Assembly (NCBI GenBank): GCA_030737835.1
Contig: CM060850.1
Location: 23,167,774 to 23,231,773, forward strand
Direction: 5' to 3'
DNA from: Acorus gramineus
Lineage: Eukaryota > Streptophyta > Magnoliopsida > Acorales > Acoraceae
DNA length: 64,000 bases
In this document: in pieces, positions 1 to 12,097 of the stretch
Layout of the letters: each line of letters opens with the position of its first letter
How positions within the stretch are numbered: the stretch's first letter is position 1
Notes under the pieces: generated by a model
The model's database searches: none
Seen by the model: only the letters and a program-made list of their open reading frames with translations
Told to the model about the DNA's origin: nothing
Made by a program: the position numbers and the translations under genes

Positions 1-1303
1 TCTGACTCTCGCCACGCTGAGTACTTCTCATCTCTGCCATGAAAATGTGATTGAGAAATGCTGGGATCCACTTCTCACGATTCCTGAATTGTTTAGACAA
101 CCATTCATTAGAATTCAAGGAAAAATGTGTTATTATTTTCTCCCATGTCTCCTCAAATTCACCAGGAGTCTCAGACCCGTAAATGCATTTCTTGAAAGAC
201 ACCAAAAAATCCGATTCGCAAGACAATGCACCCACTTTTTCTGGCAACTTCTTCATTATGTGCCAAATGCAAAACCGATGAATTGTTTGTGGTTACATTC
301 TTGCAATTGCAACAGCCATAGCAGGGTCTTCATCTGTAATAATAGCCTTCGGTGCACATTTTCCCATTGCATCTTGCCATTTTGTAAACAACCATACAAA
401 TGACTCAATTTTTTCATCTTTCAAGATTCCACAACCAAGAGAAATGGATTGAAAATGATGATTAACTCCAGTGAATGGTGAAAAAATTAAGGAATATTGG
501 TTGGTTTCATAAGTTGTGTCAAACACAACTACATTACCAAAGTAAGCATAAGCCTTTCTTGCACCCCCATCCGCCCAAAAACAGTGTGTTAGCCGATTCT
601 CATCATCTACCTCATACGCAAAATAAAAAGAAGGATTCATTTCAGCCTTTTCTTTGAAAGAATTAAGAAACATTTGGGCATCATATTCTCTCACTTCATT
701 ATGAATTTTTCCTTGGTAGTTTCGGATATCCCTTTCAGTACAACCAACTCTATCATATCCCCCTGAATCCAACCCCAGTATAGTCATCGTCTGTGAAGGG
801 CCTACATTTGCTTCTCGAAATGTATTAATTAAAGACTTTTATGTACCGGTAACCTCTCGATGTGACCTCAATAGATGTATTTTATGAGAAGTGGTTAATA
901 CATGAGCATGACCCTCAATGAAATCATGTATTTTCCATTTCCCCTCCTCAGCTTTTAAGAATTGCGCTTTGGCCTTACACCCCACTCTTGTATGCCCTCT
1001 GTTTCTCATCTTGATTTTCTTGTTAACATCTGTGTTTTTGAACCCTTCTTTTGCACAAACCATCCTTCTCTTATACAATTCTTCTCTACCATCTATGTCC
1101 TTACGATACTTAGTAGTTGATTTCCGAACACCAAATCCAGCTACTCTAGCATAATCGGTGTAAAATTTCTCCCCTTCCCCAAGTGTGTCAAAACACATTC
1201 CAATAACTGGTTTTACACCATCATCTATATCTGGAATCCAAACCCCCTCTTTCTCAAATATTTGTTCAAAACATTCTGCAGACTCTCCCTCATCAATACT
1301 CAT
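1..1303 (-). pseudogene. FAR1-related / MULE transposase-like gene, disrupted, runs off the window edge
   Basis: Starting at the ATG at 1303-1301, the minus strand encodes a FAR1-type DNA-binding domain (FYTDYARVAGFGVRKS, CAKEGF, GCKAKAQF, then HAHVL), followed by a MULE transposase core (VVFDTTYETNQY, then AIITDEDPAMA) and, beyond the second stop, HRFCIWHIMKKLPEK. The family consists of Mutator-like transposases and domesticated FHY3/FAR1 transcription factors. The frame is interrupted only by two TAA codons, at 839-841 and 293-295; reading simply continues in the same frame after each, so there is no frameshift. The SWIM zinc finger would lie beyond base 1. An unannotated intron around either stop is possible, but coding similarity runs right up to both stops, so point mutation is likelier. 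Upstream GC-rich DNA resembles the arrangement in the intact element at 26.5-33 kb. Domain assignment is firm; loss of function is inferred. Confidence 0.85.
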
Positions 1304-1417
1304 CTATTTGAAATTAAAAAACAGAGAAACAATAGCAACTTATATATTTGAAATTAAGCAACAGAAACATCATATATAATATAAATAAATAAATGAGAAC
1401 CAACAAAATACCAACCT

Positions 1418-1811
1418 TTGCAATTTTTTAACATACACGCAGAGAGGTTAAAAACACCAAGACACAAATCTGGAGGCGCTAGTCGTTTTCGCAAAGGAGG
1501 GGGGAGGAGATGGGGGAGACATGCCGGAGGTGCGGGGCGGTGGAGATGGACGAAGGGCTGCTGCGGATGGCCGGATCTGGAGGAGGAGAAGGTGCGATGG
1601 TGGCCGGATCTAGAGGGGCGGTGGCTGCTTGTGGATGAGGAGGGGGGGGGGGGGAGAGAGGGGGGAGACGACGCCGAGACGCGGGATGGCCAAAGATGGA
1701 GGTGCGGTGGTCGGAGATGTCGCCAGTTTTTGGAGGAGCCGCTGCAGGAGGTCTGAGAGAACGAGAGGTTTTTTGTTATGGGGGTGGAGAGAGAAGATGG
1801 AGGGTTTTTAA
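1418..1811. other. GC- and purine-rich tract upstream of the FAR1-like pseudogene
   Basis: Glycine/arginine-type GGA- and GGCGG-rich DNA sits in otherwise AT-rich surroundings and opens artefactual ORFs in more than one frame. It lies just 5' of the minus-strand FAR1-like pseudogene, the same relative position as the GC-rich tandem array in the terminal repeats of the intact Mutator-like element at 26565-33005. It may therefore be the inner part of a terminal inverted repeat whose partner is outside the window. No protein family is recognisable. Confidence 0.4.
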
Positions 1812-1830
1812 AACCTCCATCTAAAGCTTT

Positions 1831-1937
1831 GAAGGATCTGGACCGTCTAGATCGATCGGACGGTCCAGATCCTTCACAACTTAAAAAAAAAGGAACATGA
1901 ATCTGGACCGTTCAGATGTGATCGGACGGTCTAGATT
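1831..1937. repeat. Two adjacent palindromes (GGACCGT...ACGGTCC)
   Basis: The first palindrome, 1831-1875, has 16-bp perfect arms (GAAGGATCTGGACCGT and its complement) around a short centre. The second, about 1900-1937, repeats the theme with one mismatch in 12 (AATCTGGACCGT / ACGGTCTAGATT). Either could form a cruciform, or be subterminal sequence of a DNA transposon. Function is unknown. Confidence 0.7.
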
Positions 1938-2411
1938 TAGGCCGCACCTAAGCTAGTCGGACGCATGGATCCACCTTATCATAACTCTATATATATAGAC
2001 GCGCACACACACATTATGTGGAGTGAAAAAATGGTGGATTCATTCTTTGGTAACATTTGGAAATGGAGATTAACAAATAGTTCTACACTTAAAACATCTT
2101 TTGAAATTAGCTTTCGAAGAAGCTACATAATTTTTATTAGATTCATGGGGTTAGGTCCAACAGACGTTGAACAATTTGATTGTTAAACGCATTTGTGACT
2201 ATTTGATTTTATAATTTTAAGATATACAAATTAATTGAATCTTAAAAATAAGGTTTATAATTTAATAGAATTATAAGTTTAATTTTAAAATCTTATAAAG
2301 TATTTCAATCACAACAAAATAAAAAAATCGGACAGTGACCAATACCTTGGACAATCAAATTGTCCAACATCTGTTGGACCTAATCCCATCCCTCTATAAG
2401 ACTATTTCTTA

Positions 2412-4428
2412 GAGCATCTCCAACCGAGATGCATATCTCCAAAATGAATCCTGGGGAGGCTCCAACCGAGCTATATTTACAACTTCAAAATGCAGATGGA
2501 AGGGATTTTGCTGCAAATATGCAGCTCGGAGGATGAAATGCAAACTGACTGCATTTCACTGTTCATTCTATTTAAAACCCCTAAATACCCTCCCCAATGC
2601 ATACATTTTTTTTTAATTCCATTTATATCTTTCATCATAAATTCAATTATTAACTCTTTGTAAGTTAAGTTTTAATCTACCCTTTATTAATTTACTAATA
2701 TTATATTATTAGAAAGGTCTCGTCAAGACTTTCAAAATAAGTCTAATATTGATTAAGTTATTACGCATTCATTTTAATTAATTATATCATATCAATTAAT
2801 TTTATATGTATTACTTGACATTATAATAAGTCATACAATTAAAAATTTAAAAAAATTTCTTATTTTAAAATAATTCAAATAACAATTTTCATACATTAAC
2901 TGAATAAACACTAAAATTGAAATACATTACGCTTGGATTAATACATCGAACTTAAAATAAAAATATTACATCGGTTCATTGTCACTTCTTTTTCACAAAT
3001 GTTCAATCAATACATTTCAAAATGTAAAGTGAATATCTTTGTCTTTAATTCTTTTATGTTGAGAAAGAAATCTATTTTCAAAAGAAAAAGCAACAATTTC
3101 TAAATAAGAACACTAGCAATCATGATGTAGGAGGATCATCATAAAAAACTAGTGGTCAAGATGGATCCATGGAAAGTGATTATGCAGGAGGTGAATCATT
3201 GGGAGGTCTATCTGGAGGAAAAAATTATAGAGGTGAATACGGAAGGGGTCAGTACGAAGGTAGTGGTTATGGAGGAGGAAGCGGATTCAACGATGATTTA
3301 CTAGAATATTGGCATTTTCCTATATCTTATCAACTTTTTTATTTCTTTTTTTTTTTATGTATTCTTCATTGTTCTTGTTATTTTCCTTGGGACGGGTTAA
3401 ATAAATCCCCAATTTAGTTTAAATTTTTTTTGTTAAATTTAACCATATTATATTATATTAATTATTTATATATTAAAATTTAAAAAATAAATAAATAATA
3501 TTAATTTAATCAATTTTATATTCATTATTATATTATTATCTTATTATTTAAGTTAATATTTATAAATTAAAAAAAATTGAAGATAAAAATGGAGGGGGTG
3601 GATTGGAGGAGGGAGGGAAACCCTAAAATGTTTTTGTTTGACTAGAAAGAGTGTAAACGAGGGAATCATTTTGTTTTTGTTTCTTTTATTCTTTTATTAT
3701 TATTATTGGGGGATTTGTTGATGAAGTGGATCTGTCAAAAAGGCATGACCGTTGATGAAGTGGAATTTGTAGATTGTGGTGTTGCTCGGTGTTGGAAGTT
3801 GGATCTGGACTGTTGATGAAGTAGAATTTGTGGAGTGTGGTTTTTGTGGACCTTATATGCATATGAATATATGTGTATTTATATATGTATACATATACGC
3901 ATCTATATGTTTTATAAGAGTACTTTATTAGTTTTTATAGAGATAAAATGAGAAATTCAAAGGCATTAATTAACACACTTTGTATTACAATACCCATATT
4001 GTTGTATGCTTTAACAAAAAAAACTTATATTTTAGCCAAGAAAGGATATTTATATAGTTTTCTCTTTTTTCTAAAAAAATAAATTAAATTATAGTCTTTT
4101 TTTTTATTAATTCGATGATATAAAAAAAGTTCAAAAGGATCTTAGTCAGATAGCGATCCAGTTTAGATTTCACATTCTGATTTTGCAAGAAATTAAATAT
4201 TTTAAAAATCAATAATAAAAAAATGATATCGCAGCAAAAAGGTCATACTTTCTGCAACGAAAAATTATTTTGTCGAGAATGACTAAACTATTCCCTACGA
4301 ATTAATATTTCGTCGGTAAAAGTTAACTTTAGCTACGAAATTCAATTTCGCAGAGAAAAGCTCGTAGCTAATGGCCGAATTTGTTGTAGTGACTGCCCCC
4401 CTTTCATTCTCCAAAAATGGAGATGCTC
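2412..4428. mobile_element. DNA transposon with GAGCATCTCCA termini and TTA target duplication (PIF/Harbinger-like, non-autonomous)
   Basis: The left end GAGCATCTCCA (2412-2422) is matched by its reverse complement at 4418-4428. Both ends are flanked directly by TTA (2409-2411 and 4429-4431). A 3-bp TTA/TAA duplication is typical of PIF/Harbinger elements, but the superfamily call rests only on this. The interior is AT-rich and encodes no recognisable transposase. A glycine-rich ORF at 3169-3417 matches nothing I know. A CACTA-type terminus lies near the right end, so the interval may be a nest of two elements. Confidence 0.6.
4250..4391 (-). mobile_element. CACTA-type (En/Spm) transposon terminus
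   Basis: Read on the minus strand, the sequence starts CACTACAACAAATTCGGCC at 4391 and continues with short subterminal motifs of the ACGAAAT / TTCGTCGG type, the usual organisation of a CACTA terminal region. No matching opposite terminus is visible, so this is a fragment or one end of a heavily decayed element. It sits 37 bp inside the right end of the TTA-flanked element. Confidence 0.6.
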
Positions 4429-4431
4429 TTA

Positions 4432-7400
4432 ATAGATTATGTAGAGCAAGTTGCCTTGCCTCAGTTTTTTTTTTTTTTTTTTTTGGGTTGTGTGTGAAAT
4501 ATAGATTCACTCACATGCATGGGTGTGTAATACATCAATAATGATATGATGGACTTGTTTGTGTGAGATTTGAAGAAAAGAGGAACTCAACAGTAAAGTT
4601 TTGATAAGGATTGGATTTATAAAATGTCTATGATGTATGTAGTACTCTTGGAGGGGATACCAAGGAGACGTTAATGCACGTAAATTTCAATAATAATTAA
4701 AGAAAAATAGAATTTGAATAACAAAGCTTGATCGAATTGCCGAGCTTTTATAGGCACATTCCCCCCCTCGTTGATGATTGCACATGTCACGTGTCAGTAT
4801 AACTTATTCTTGTTTTTAGACTCAATTTGAAAACGGGTTTAAGCATCAGCTTTTATCTAAAAATTAAGTTTAAAATTAAATTTCTAAGAAGCTACCTCTC
4901 CACATATTATGAAAAAGTTAGCTTTTGAGTTTTTTTTGCAAAAATGTGTCTGAGCTTTTAATTATGCTGTAGTTTTTATTTATTTATTTAGAAATGGGTT
5001 TGAAAAAACTCAACATCCTGCAAACTCAAAAGCTCCCCAAACTAGTTTCCAAACAGAGCCTTAAGAACAATGAGTATTTAATGCAAAACAAGTTTGATCA
5101 TGTGTATATAAACAATTTTGAAAAAAATTAAAGATGTTATGATCAAATTTTTATAACCCATTATTTTGAAATATTTATTTTATGGATAAAAACCCAACAT
5201 ATATATTATATTGGGTTAATTAAGAAAAATAATGTGGTTTAGTTGAAGCCATTATAATAGTAAGCGATCGAGTGATAGTAAGCCAAGAACTATCAGACGT
5301 CATATCATGGGATGCACCAGAATAAAAAAATCAAAGAGATAAAAGCACCCGTTGTGGAAGAGAAGGCAGAATGAGTAGAAGGACAAGACGGAGGCTGTGG
5401 AAGTAGAAACTGATTGAGGTGTTGAAGTAGAATTTGAGTTTGGCCAATTTTTTGGTTTGCATGAAATTGTTTTTTTCAAACCTGTTTTCAAACAAAAAAA
5501 TTAAAGCTAAAAGTTACAAACAGATTTTTGTAAAAAAATATTCAAAACCTAAGTTTTCTAGAAGCTGTGGAAATACAACTTCCTATAGGATCAGTTTTAA
5601 ACCCATCTTTTGTAATCATGCAACCAAACGCAGCCAACTAATTTCCAGAGATTTTCATATAGGTAAATCACTAAATTGTGTGTGTTTGTTATGTTTAGAA
5701 ATTCAAACAGTTCTATATATTCCAAAGATGGGGATGGACTAACACGTTCGTAGTTCTCAAAGTAGTAGTCTCAAACGGAAAAAAAAAATTGTTTTGGAGT
5801 GATAGTTTGGATATGCTATTTTTTTAATTATCTAATTAGGAGGGACAAACCCCTAATTGCATGCATGGCAAGACAAAAAAAATAAAAAAACTATGAAAAA
5901 ATGTTGAATTATTTTCTGAAATCATGTTTATACCTCGTGACACATTTCATTGTAATAACATACATATTTCATCAGTCACCTGCCCAACTCAAAAGTAATA
6001 TATAAGGCAAATGATAATATATATACTAAAATAGTATACATAGTCAGTGGCGGATCCATGATTTTTTCCTAGTGGGGGCCATAACTTATAATTAAACATA
6101 AAGAATGATGTTATGTACAATCTTTTTTTCAATCTCAATTACAGTATACATGTGTTTTTGAATTTTTTAAAAATATTGTATTCCATCTAATGAGGTATAT
6201 GCTTTTAAAAAAATGTTAAACATTTTAGAAGAGACATATACCTTATTGATGTTAGCATATGATGCTAACGAAGTACGTGTGACTAGAATTAGAGCTGAAA
6301 AAGATAATGTGTAACAGAGTTCTAAAATTTTAATAACATAATACGTTTCACACAATTTTTTTAGCCTTAATCTAGTCCCACATAAGTTTATAGAAAATCA
6401 TCGAAGCACGTACTCACATTAACGAGGTATATGTATCGATAAAAATTTGAAATTTTCTATAAATGCATCAATGCAATTCATTAGAGCATATATTTCATTT
6501 TTCATAAAAGTATGTATCTTATTAGATGATGTATACTATTTTAAAAAAATTCAAAACATATGTAAACTTGAAATAGGGTTGAAAAAGGAGTTGTACATAA
6601 CATTATTAAACACAATAAAGATACTTGATATCATGTCTTTCATTTTATTTTTCAGATCCTCAATTATCTCAACTATCTAAAAGATTAAAACCCTTAACCC
6701 TTTACTAGGTACATAATTGTCTTTGTTCTTTATAATTTCCTTCTGCTATCAAAGTTACTGATTGCATTGTCATTGTATTTTTTTTTATAAATCTAGTGTG
6801 GGCCACTGCCCCTCTGGCTCCTTCTTGGGCTCACCCACGTATATAGTGTTAAGCGATTTCATATATTATATTAATGATGTAACAATCATAAAACTAATTG
6901 AGAATCACAAAACTAATTGAAGATATCAACAACCATGTAATGTCATGAATTTGATGACCTTAATAACTTAAATCTCAAATCATATAGCGGTAAACCATCC
7001 ATTTTCATTGATCTCAATGATTTGGATATCAACATTATATATCGCAAATTCAAATTTACTCTAAGGGTCCGTTTGAAAGTACGGTGAGGAAGTACACATT
7101 TTGAAAATCCTAATGTTAAAAACCAGTGTGGCAGCTTATCCAACACTAACTTTTTTGTGGAAAAAATGCGTAATGCACTTAATTGTGTCTGATTCAGAAA
7201 ATGAAATATATGCTCAAATGAATTTAATGTATACTTTTTATTATTTCAGAAAATAATAAGGCTGTGGAGGTATAAACATGATTTCAGAGTCTACTTCAAT
7301 AATTCACCATAAGTGGTCACTTAAATTTGGAGTTAATGATACATATCCAACTATTTGTTCCATCAATGTTGCCTAACCAATCTAAGTGAAGTGTCACTTG

Positions 7401-9299
7401 AACACCCATGAAGGTTTTACAACTGTACTGTGGAAGTCAGCACTCCCTATGGAGCATCAAAACTCATGTCATCGTCTTCTTCTTTTCATTACATTAATTG
7501 GTGTTTTCATCAACAGAACTATTGAAACTTAAACAATATACAACAGCATAAAAATGGGTTGAATATGTAGTATATCTCAAAAAATAAGTCCTGATGATCT
7601 GGTCTTGCAGATTTGTTGTCAACAAAGCCAACCCAAGCTAATAGTCTTCAGCCAATTAAAAGATTTTCCACTAGATTTTCTTTGATCACTGTGTGATTCA
7701 ACTGGTTATTTTATGGTATATACTTCATTAACAAATAAAAAATTGGGAATTTGATCAAACTCTCCACGCATATACCTTGAAGGTGGTTAATTAGTCAAAA
7801 GAATGTAGGCATCACCTCCTCGTTTTTATCTTTTATTCTGCAGTTCTCCGAGAATCTTGCATTTCAAGTGACAATTCTCATTTATATAATGTTAATCTAT
7901 TAAATATATATCACTATCCCTGCTAACAACCATTAGACCAATGTTGCTTTGTTTCATAAAATGTAAAATTTCCATGGTTTTCTTGCTCTACAGTGCTTTA
8001 ATGAAAATGAATAGGAAACCAGTAACTTCATTGGTTTCATTTAGTCAGATGATTCATCCAGACAAGAATTATGACCTTATAGACAACTATTATGGTTCAC
8101 TCTAGCTTACAAAACCAAAAATTATGCAAGTCAAAGGAGTGGATTCCGGAACTATTTAATCTTTGTTTAACTGATTAAAATCTAGAAGACTTATTTCTGC
8201 ATCCATCTAACTTTCAGAAATGAAGTCTAATGTAATCTGGATTATATTGCTCAAACACAAAACTTGCTTTTCATTATAGTGCCAACACCAACTTCTAAGG
8301 ATCTTTCAACATCTAATTAACCATGGTAGAGGCTTTTCTGATATCGGAAAATAATTGTACAAAGACAAACGTAAAATTAACTGCATAATTACCATATTCA
8401 ACAAGTGAAGATCGTGATAGATCATGCATTAATGTTAAAAAGAACCAGGATTGAGTCTTATATGTAGATGCTTTGTTCAAACGAATCTGTTTTCTATAAA
8501 AGTTTAGAGTATACAATCTATACAATTTCATTAAAGTGTCAAATCATTCACAAAAAATCAATAGAAATCAGATATTGAAAGAAAAGATGGAGAATATATA
8601 TATATATATAACCAAGAGTGTTTAAACTTCATAATGCATTTTTTATTTTTTTTTGGCTTGGGAGATTGTTATTTGGAAAGATTGAGTACACTCTCAAACA
8701 AATCTTATCTAATTTTGTTATATATCCGCTTAAAAATCGTTAAGTCTGAATATTTTGTTTCAAATTAAAGATATCAATATTTTTGTTATAACAGTCCATA
8801 TCTTATTAATATTAATATATCCTTTTTTGAGTTGCTCTTGAAAAAAGAGTATCAATAAATTCAACAAATCCTGATAGTCAATAGAAATCCCTTTCAATTA
8901 TCCTACTTGGTTATGTTGGATAAGATTGAGTAATTACAATATAACGAATTAAGACCCTGAAGCTAATGAGTAAATATTCTTAGTATGAATTCGTATGATC
9001 TGAAATTTTTAATACCTATTTTATGTAATTTGACTTTTTCAAAATATTTATTAACATATCCTATGATTTATTGATATTTTCATTTTCACACACATTGAGG
9101 TGTTGGTTTTGACTAGTTTCATCCTACCTATTAAAAAAACAAAAACAACACAAGCCACCAGATCTACAACCACAAATGATAAATATGAAATTTGACATGG
9201 GATAAAAGAAGAAAAACATCATGAGACATGGAAATGATCCAACATTCATTATCGATCCTACAGCATGAAATAATACAAAACAAATACTCAATAAATTAC
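4432..9299. other. Intergenic AT-rich region with degenerate repeats
   Basis: No credible coding exon was seen. The stretch holds poly-T and (AT)n runs, hAT-like ends of the 'CTCTGTTTGG' type near 5040-5065 and 'GGTCCGTTTGAAAG' near 7065-7080, and the repeat described at 6053-6840. ORFs here are short and low-complexity. The part closest to 9300 should contain the 3' end and terminator of the BTB gene, but no clear polyadenylation signal could be singled out. Confidence 0.6.
6053..6840. repeat. Degenerate DNA-transposon relic with CAGTGGCGGATCC-type end
   Basis: The left edge reads CAGTGGCGGATCC...AGTGGGGGCC; the right part reads GGGCCACTGCCCCTCTGGCTCC, a degenerate reverse counterpart. The interior is AT-rich, with inverted pieces containing ACATATACC / GGTATATG that recur near 39.2-39.4 kb and 51.6-52.6 kb. 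A related pair of ends occurs at 41831-42374. Confidence 0.4.
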
Positions 9300-10616
9300 T
9301 CATAGGCTAACCGTGGGATTGCCGACTCCATCAAAACCAACCACCAATCTCCTCTTTGCCGATTTGGTTCTATAACACCAGACTTCAAAAGCCTCACTTA
9401 AATCTGGATATTTCAATTGCTCGGTATTCATCCAATCCGTCAATATCTCCGCTTGGTCATTCGATGGCAATGCCAAAACAAGTGAAATGACAGCCCCTTC
9501 AATGGACTGGCACAGATCAGAATCCATCTTGTACATAAAAGATTCATCTTCAGCTCCCTTCAAATCAAGTAGTGGCTTGATCTTTCTTATATATGGAAGC
9601 CAAATTTTCAGAAACTTAACCCTTGTTGGTGCTGGAAGGATCACGTTTCCATAACCCACAGCTTCCAAAACCTTCCCCACAACACTCATGAGCTTCGCTT
9701 TCACAACCCAAATCCCGGATTCAAGCTTCTCATCTTGAACTACTGCCAACACATTATTGGACATATCCACCCACTTCATTACAAAATCCTTCATCATATC
9801 CAATTTTGGAAGTATACTACACATCCACTCGATGTCCAGTAGACTCTGCAGGACTTTCTGCTCCGTGGCCTCTGGAGACTCGACAAACCCAGATGGCAAC
9901 CGATTCAGTGCAGTCTCAAAAGCAGAGAACATTTGGAATAGGCCCGTCTTCGTGGCAGCTTTTACATCAGTGTCTGCCATCACCAGAGGAGCATCTTCAT
10001 CTTCGGAGAGCATGTATTCAATCTGTTCCTGGGCTGAAGTCTTTAGTTCATCAGTGAAAGGAGGAAATGATTCATCCAGTGAGGTTGCAAAGCGGATTGC
10101 TGAGATAATAACGTTCTTTGCAGCAGTTTGATTTACTGGATGAAGTCGGGCTAATATATGCATGGCTTCTGGACCAAGATGGGGGGCAATTTTCAAGATC
10201 TCTTCCTCTTCTTTCTCGTCCCAAGGCATTGCCTCCAAATACTGGATGCAGCTCTGGGCAATTTCTTCACAACAAAGAGATATCGCTACCTGGAGAACTC
10301 CAAGAGCACTTTTAACAGAATCACAAGAATCTACTACTGAATCATTGGGGAGATAAAGCAGCCTCAGGAGCTTAGCATGATGGTCATAGTCAGATACTGA
10401 GCATTGTATTTCAATGCAGAGTGGAGCATCTAGGCTTGGATGGTTAGAGCTGAAAGCGGAAAGGCGGTCTGCAAAGAACTTGCTCTTTCTTTTGAGGATG
10501 AAAGAGTGGCAGTAGAACCACTCAGGTCTTCTGTCACTATTTATTAAGCGGACAGTGATGTCACTTGTGATGCGATCACCAAATTCACAAGTCTCAAGAG
10601 GCTTGGCTTCCTCCAT
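9300..10616 (-). CDS. BTB/POZ domain-containing protein (At3g05675-like)
   Basis: This is a single-exon coding region of 438 aa. I chose the ATG at 10616-10614, in good context (gccATGG); upstream in-frame codons are non-ATG. Residues about 16-120 form a BTB/POZ fold (SDITVRLINSDRRPEWFYCHSFIL, then KRKSKFFADRLS), followed by a long helical C-terminal half without an NPH3 signature (DIEWMCSILPKLDMMKDFVMKW, LPAPTRVKFLKIWLPYIRKI). The layout and length agree with the plant BTB family represented by At3g05675. By family knowledge BTB proteins often act as CUL3 ubiquitin-ligase adaptors, but the partner here is unknown. The frame is uninterrupted with no sign of decay. Possible 5' non-coding exons lie upstream to about 14.8 kb. 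Confidence 0.88.
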   Translation of the reverse strand: MEEAKPLETCEFGDRITSDITVRLINSDRRPEWFYCHSFILKRKSKFFADRLSAFSSNHPSLDAPLCIEIQCSVSDYDHHAKLLRLLYLPNDSVVDSCDSVKSALGVLQVAISLCCEEIAQSCIQYLEAMPWDEKEEEEILKIAPHLGPEAMHILARLHPVNQTAAKNVIISAIRFATSLDESFPPFTDELKTSAQEQIEYMLSEDEDAPLVMADTDVKAATKTGLFQMFSAFETALNRLPSGFVESPEATEQKVLQSLLDIEWMCSILPKLDMMKDFVMKWVDMSNNVLAVVQDEKLESGIWVVKAKLMSVVGKVLEAVGYGNVILPAPTRVKFLKIWLPYIRKIKPLLDLKGAEDESFMYKMDSDLCQSIEGAVISLVLALPSNDQAEILTDWMNTEQLKYPDLSEAFEVWCYRTKSAKRRLVVGFDGVGNPTVSL

Positions 10617-12004
10617 GGCACTAAGCAATAACTATTGAGATTCATGCTTTATAACAACAAATGAAGTCTGCCAAAATTTACATAAACAAAGAAAACTACA
10701 TACAGTAAGAAGTGTAGCAGTAAAAATCTGACACGTGATCATAATATCGAAAAAGCATCATATATTTAAACAATAAATTTCAATATCAGGGAAAAACAGT
10801 CAGAATACTGCATTTGTTGAGTATTAAATTATTCTTAGGATGGATTTTTAATATGACCTCCATATGGACAATAATATGAAGACATGATATGTCAAGACTA
10901 ATTGGAAAAACTGCATAACATTTCAGGTTCATGTCATATATTTAATGCAAATGATCCATGTCGTAACCTACTGCCAGACGAGCATCAGAAAATGATCATA
11001 ACAATTTGCATATATCACTTGCAAAATTGTTATTACAAATTATATAGGCAATACACATTGTTGAATGCTGATAAAACTGCAATACAATCTAACAAAGACT
11101 CATAAATCAACAGAGATCCAAGCACAGAGAGGAATACTTGTAAATTCTGAGTTTCATGCCACTTATTCTGCTCAGCTCTTGGGCTCATTATCACCCCTTC
11201 CTCTAGAGAAAATTTATTGCATTCATTAAGGTATCGAATAAACTATTGCTAAGTTTTTTATGTTTATTTTTCAGCATTCCATAACACAAAGAATAATGTA
11301 ATTGTGGAAGGTACTTTGTTGCCTGGCAACAAATGTCATCATGAAATAAATGTAGTTTGCAAAACCTAAACATCCAGGCTTTCCGAATTTTCCATTGTGC
11401 TTCATAATTTGTGTGGCCTCCCACAATTCCTTATTATTATTTTTTTCAGCTTTATGCTGGCCTTTGTATAGTTTTGTGTCACAATGACTAGAAGCTAGAG
11501 CAGGGAGTTGGGAACTTGTCCAAGAAACTCATATATCACGCAATATGAAAATGGCACATAAAAGCCATCAAATCCATAGTATGGCTTACCCATTAATGGA
11601 GCTAATACTTTGTGTCATTTCCTGACCTATGGGATATTGCAGGAGCAAGAGTCAGAAAAAATGTGTTCCATATACCGGATACTAAAACCTCTATTTCCTC
11701 ACCTCTGCCCCCCATTTTCCAGGTACAGTAGAGTTGTTGAGTTGATAGGTCATCCTCTCCCTCCCTTCTGGTCTTTCGATCGAATTAGAAAAAAAAAATA
11801 GAATTATGGAGTTTAAGATACACCAATTAGTGTGACCGAATCAATCAATATAAGAGGAAATCAAGTCAGACAGAATGGTTAAAGTAGATTTCCAACAGCT
11901 CTGTAGATTAAATAAGATCGATAAGTTATTGACTCCACATTATTCAAGAATATGAAGACGCACAAGGAACAACTTATGCACCAAAAAAATAATAATAATA
12001 ATAC

Positions 12005-12097
12005 CTCATCACTTCTCTTCCATATATTATTTTGCCCCTCGATCATCTTTTCCAATTCCAGCTGTCCTTGTTCCGAGGTCCACCACATATGGAATCA
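12005..12097 (-). other. Candidate 5' UTR exon with a short upstream ORF
   Basis: The minus-strand segment lies between an atttag acceptor and a GATGAG|gtatta donor. An ATG inside opens a small ORF (MWWTSEQGQLELEKM...) that reaches the donor. If the exon is in the leader, this would act as an upstream ORF. Evidence is splice-signal quality only. Confidence 0.25.

Noticed and set aside
47-403. 118-aa plus-strand ORF at the window start
   Set aside because: It is the antisense shadow of the FAR1-like pseudogene, whose minus-strand translation shows conserved transposase motifs.
3169-3417. Glycine-rich 82-aa ORF with a hydrophobic tail
   Set aside because: It lies inside a non-autonomous DNA element, has no family resemblance, and the tail is encoded by a poly-T tract.
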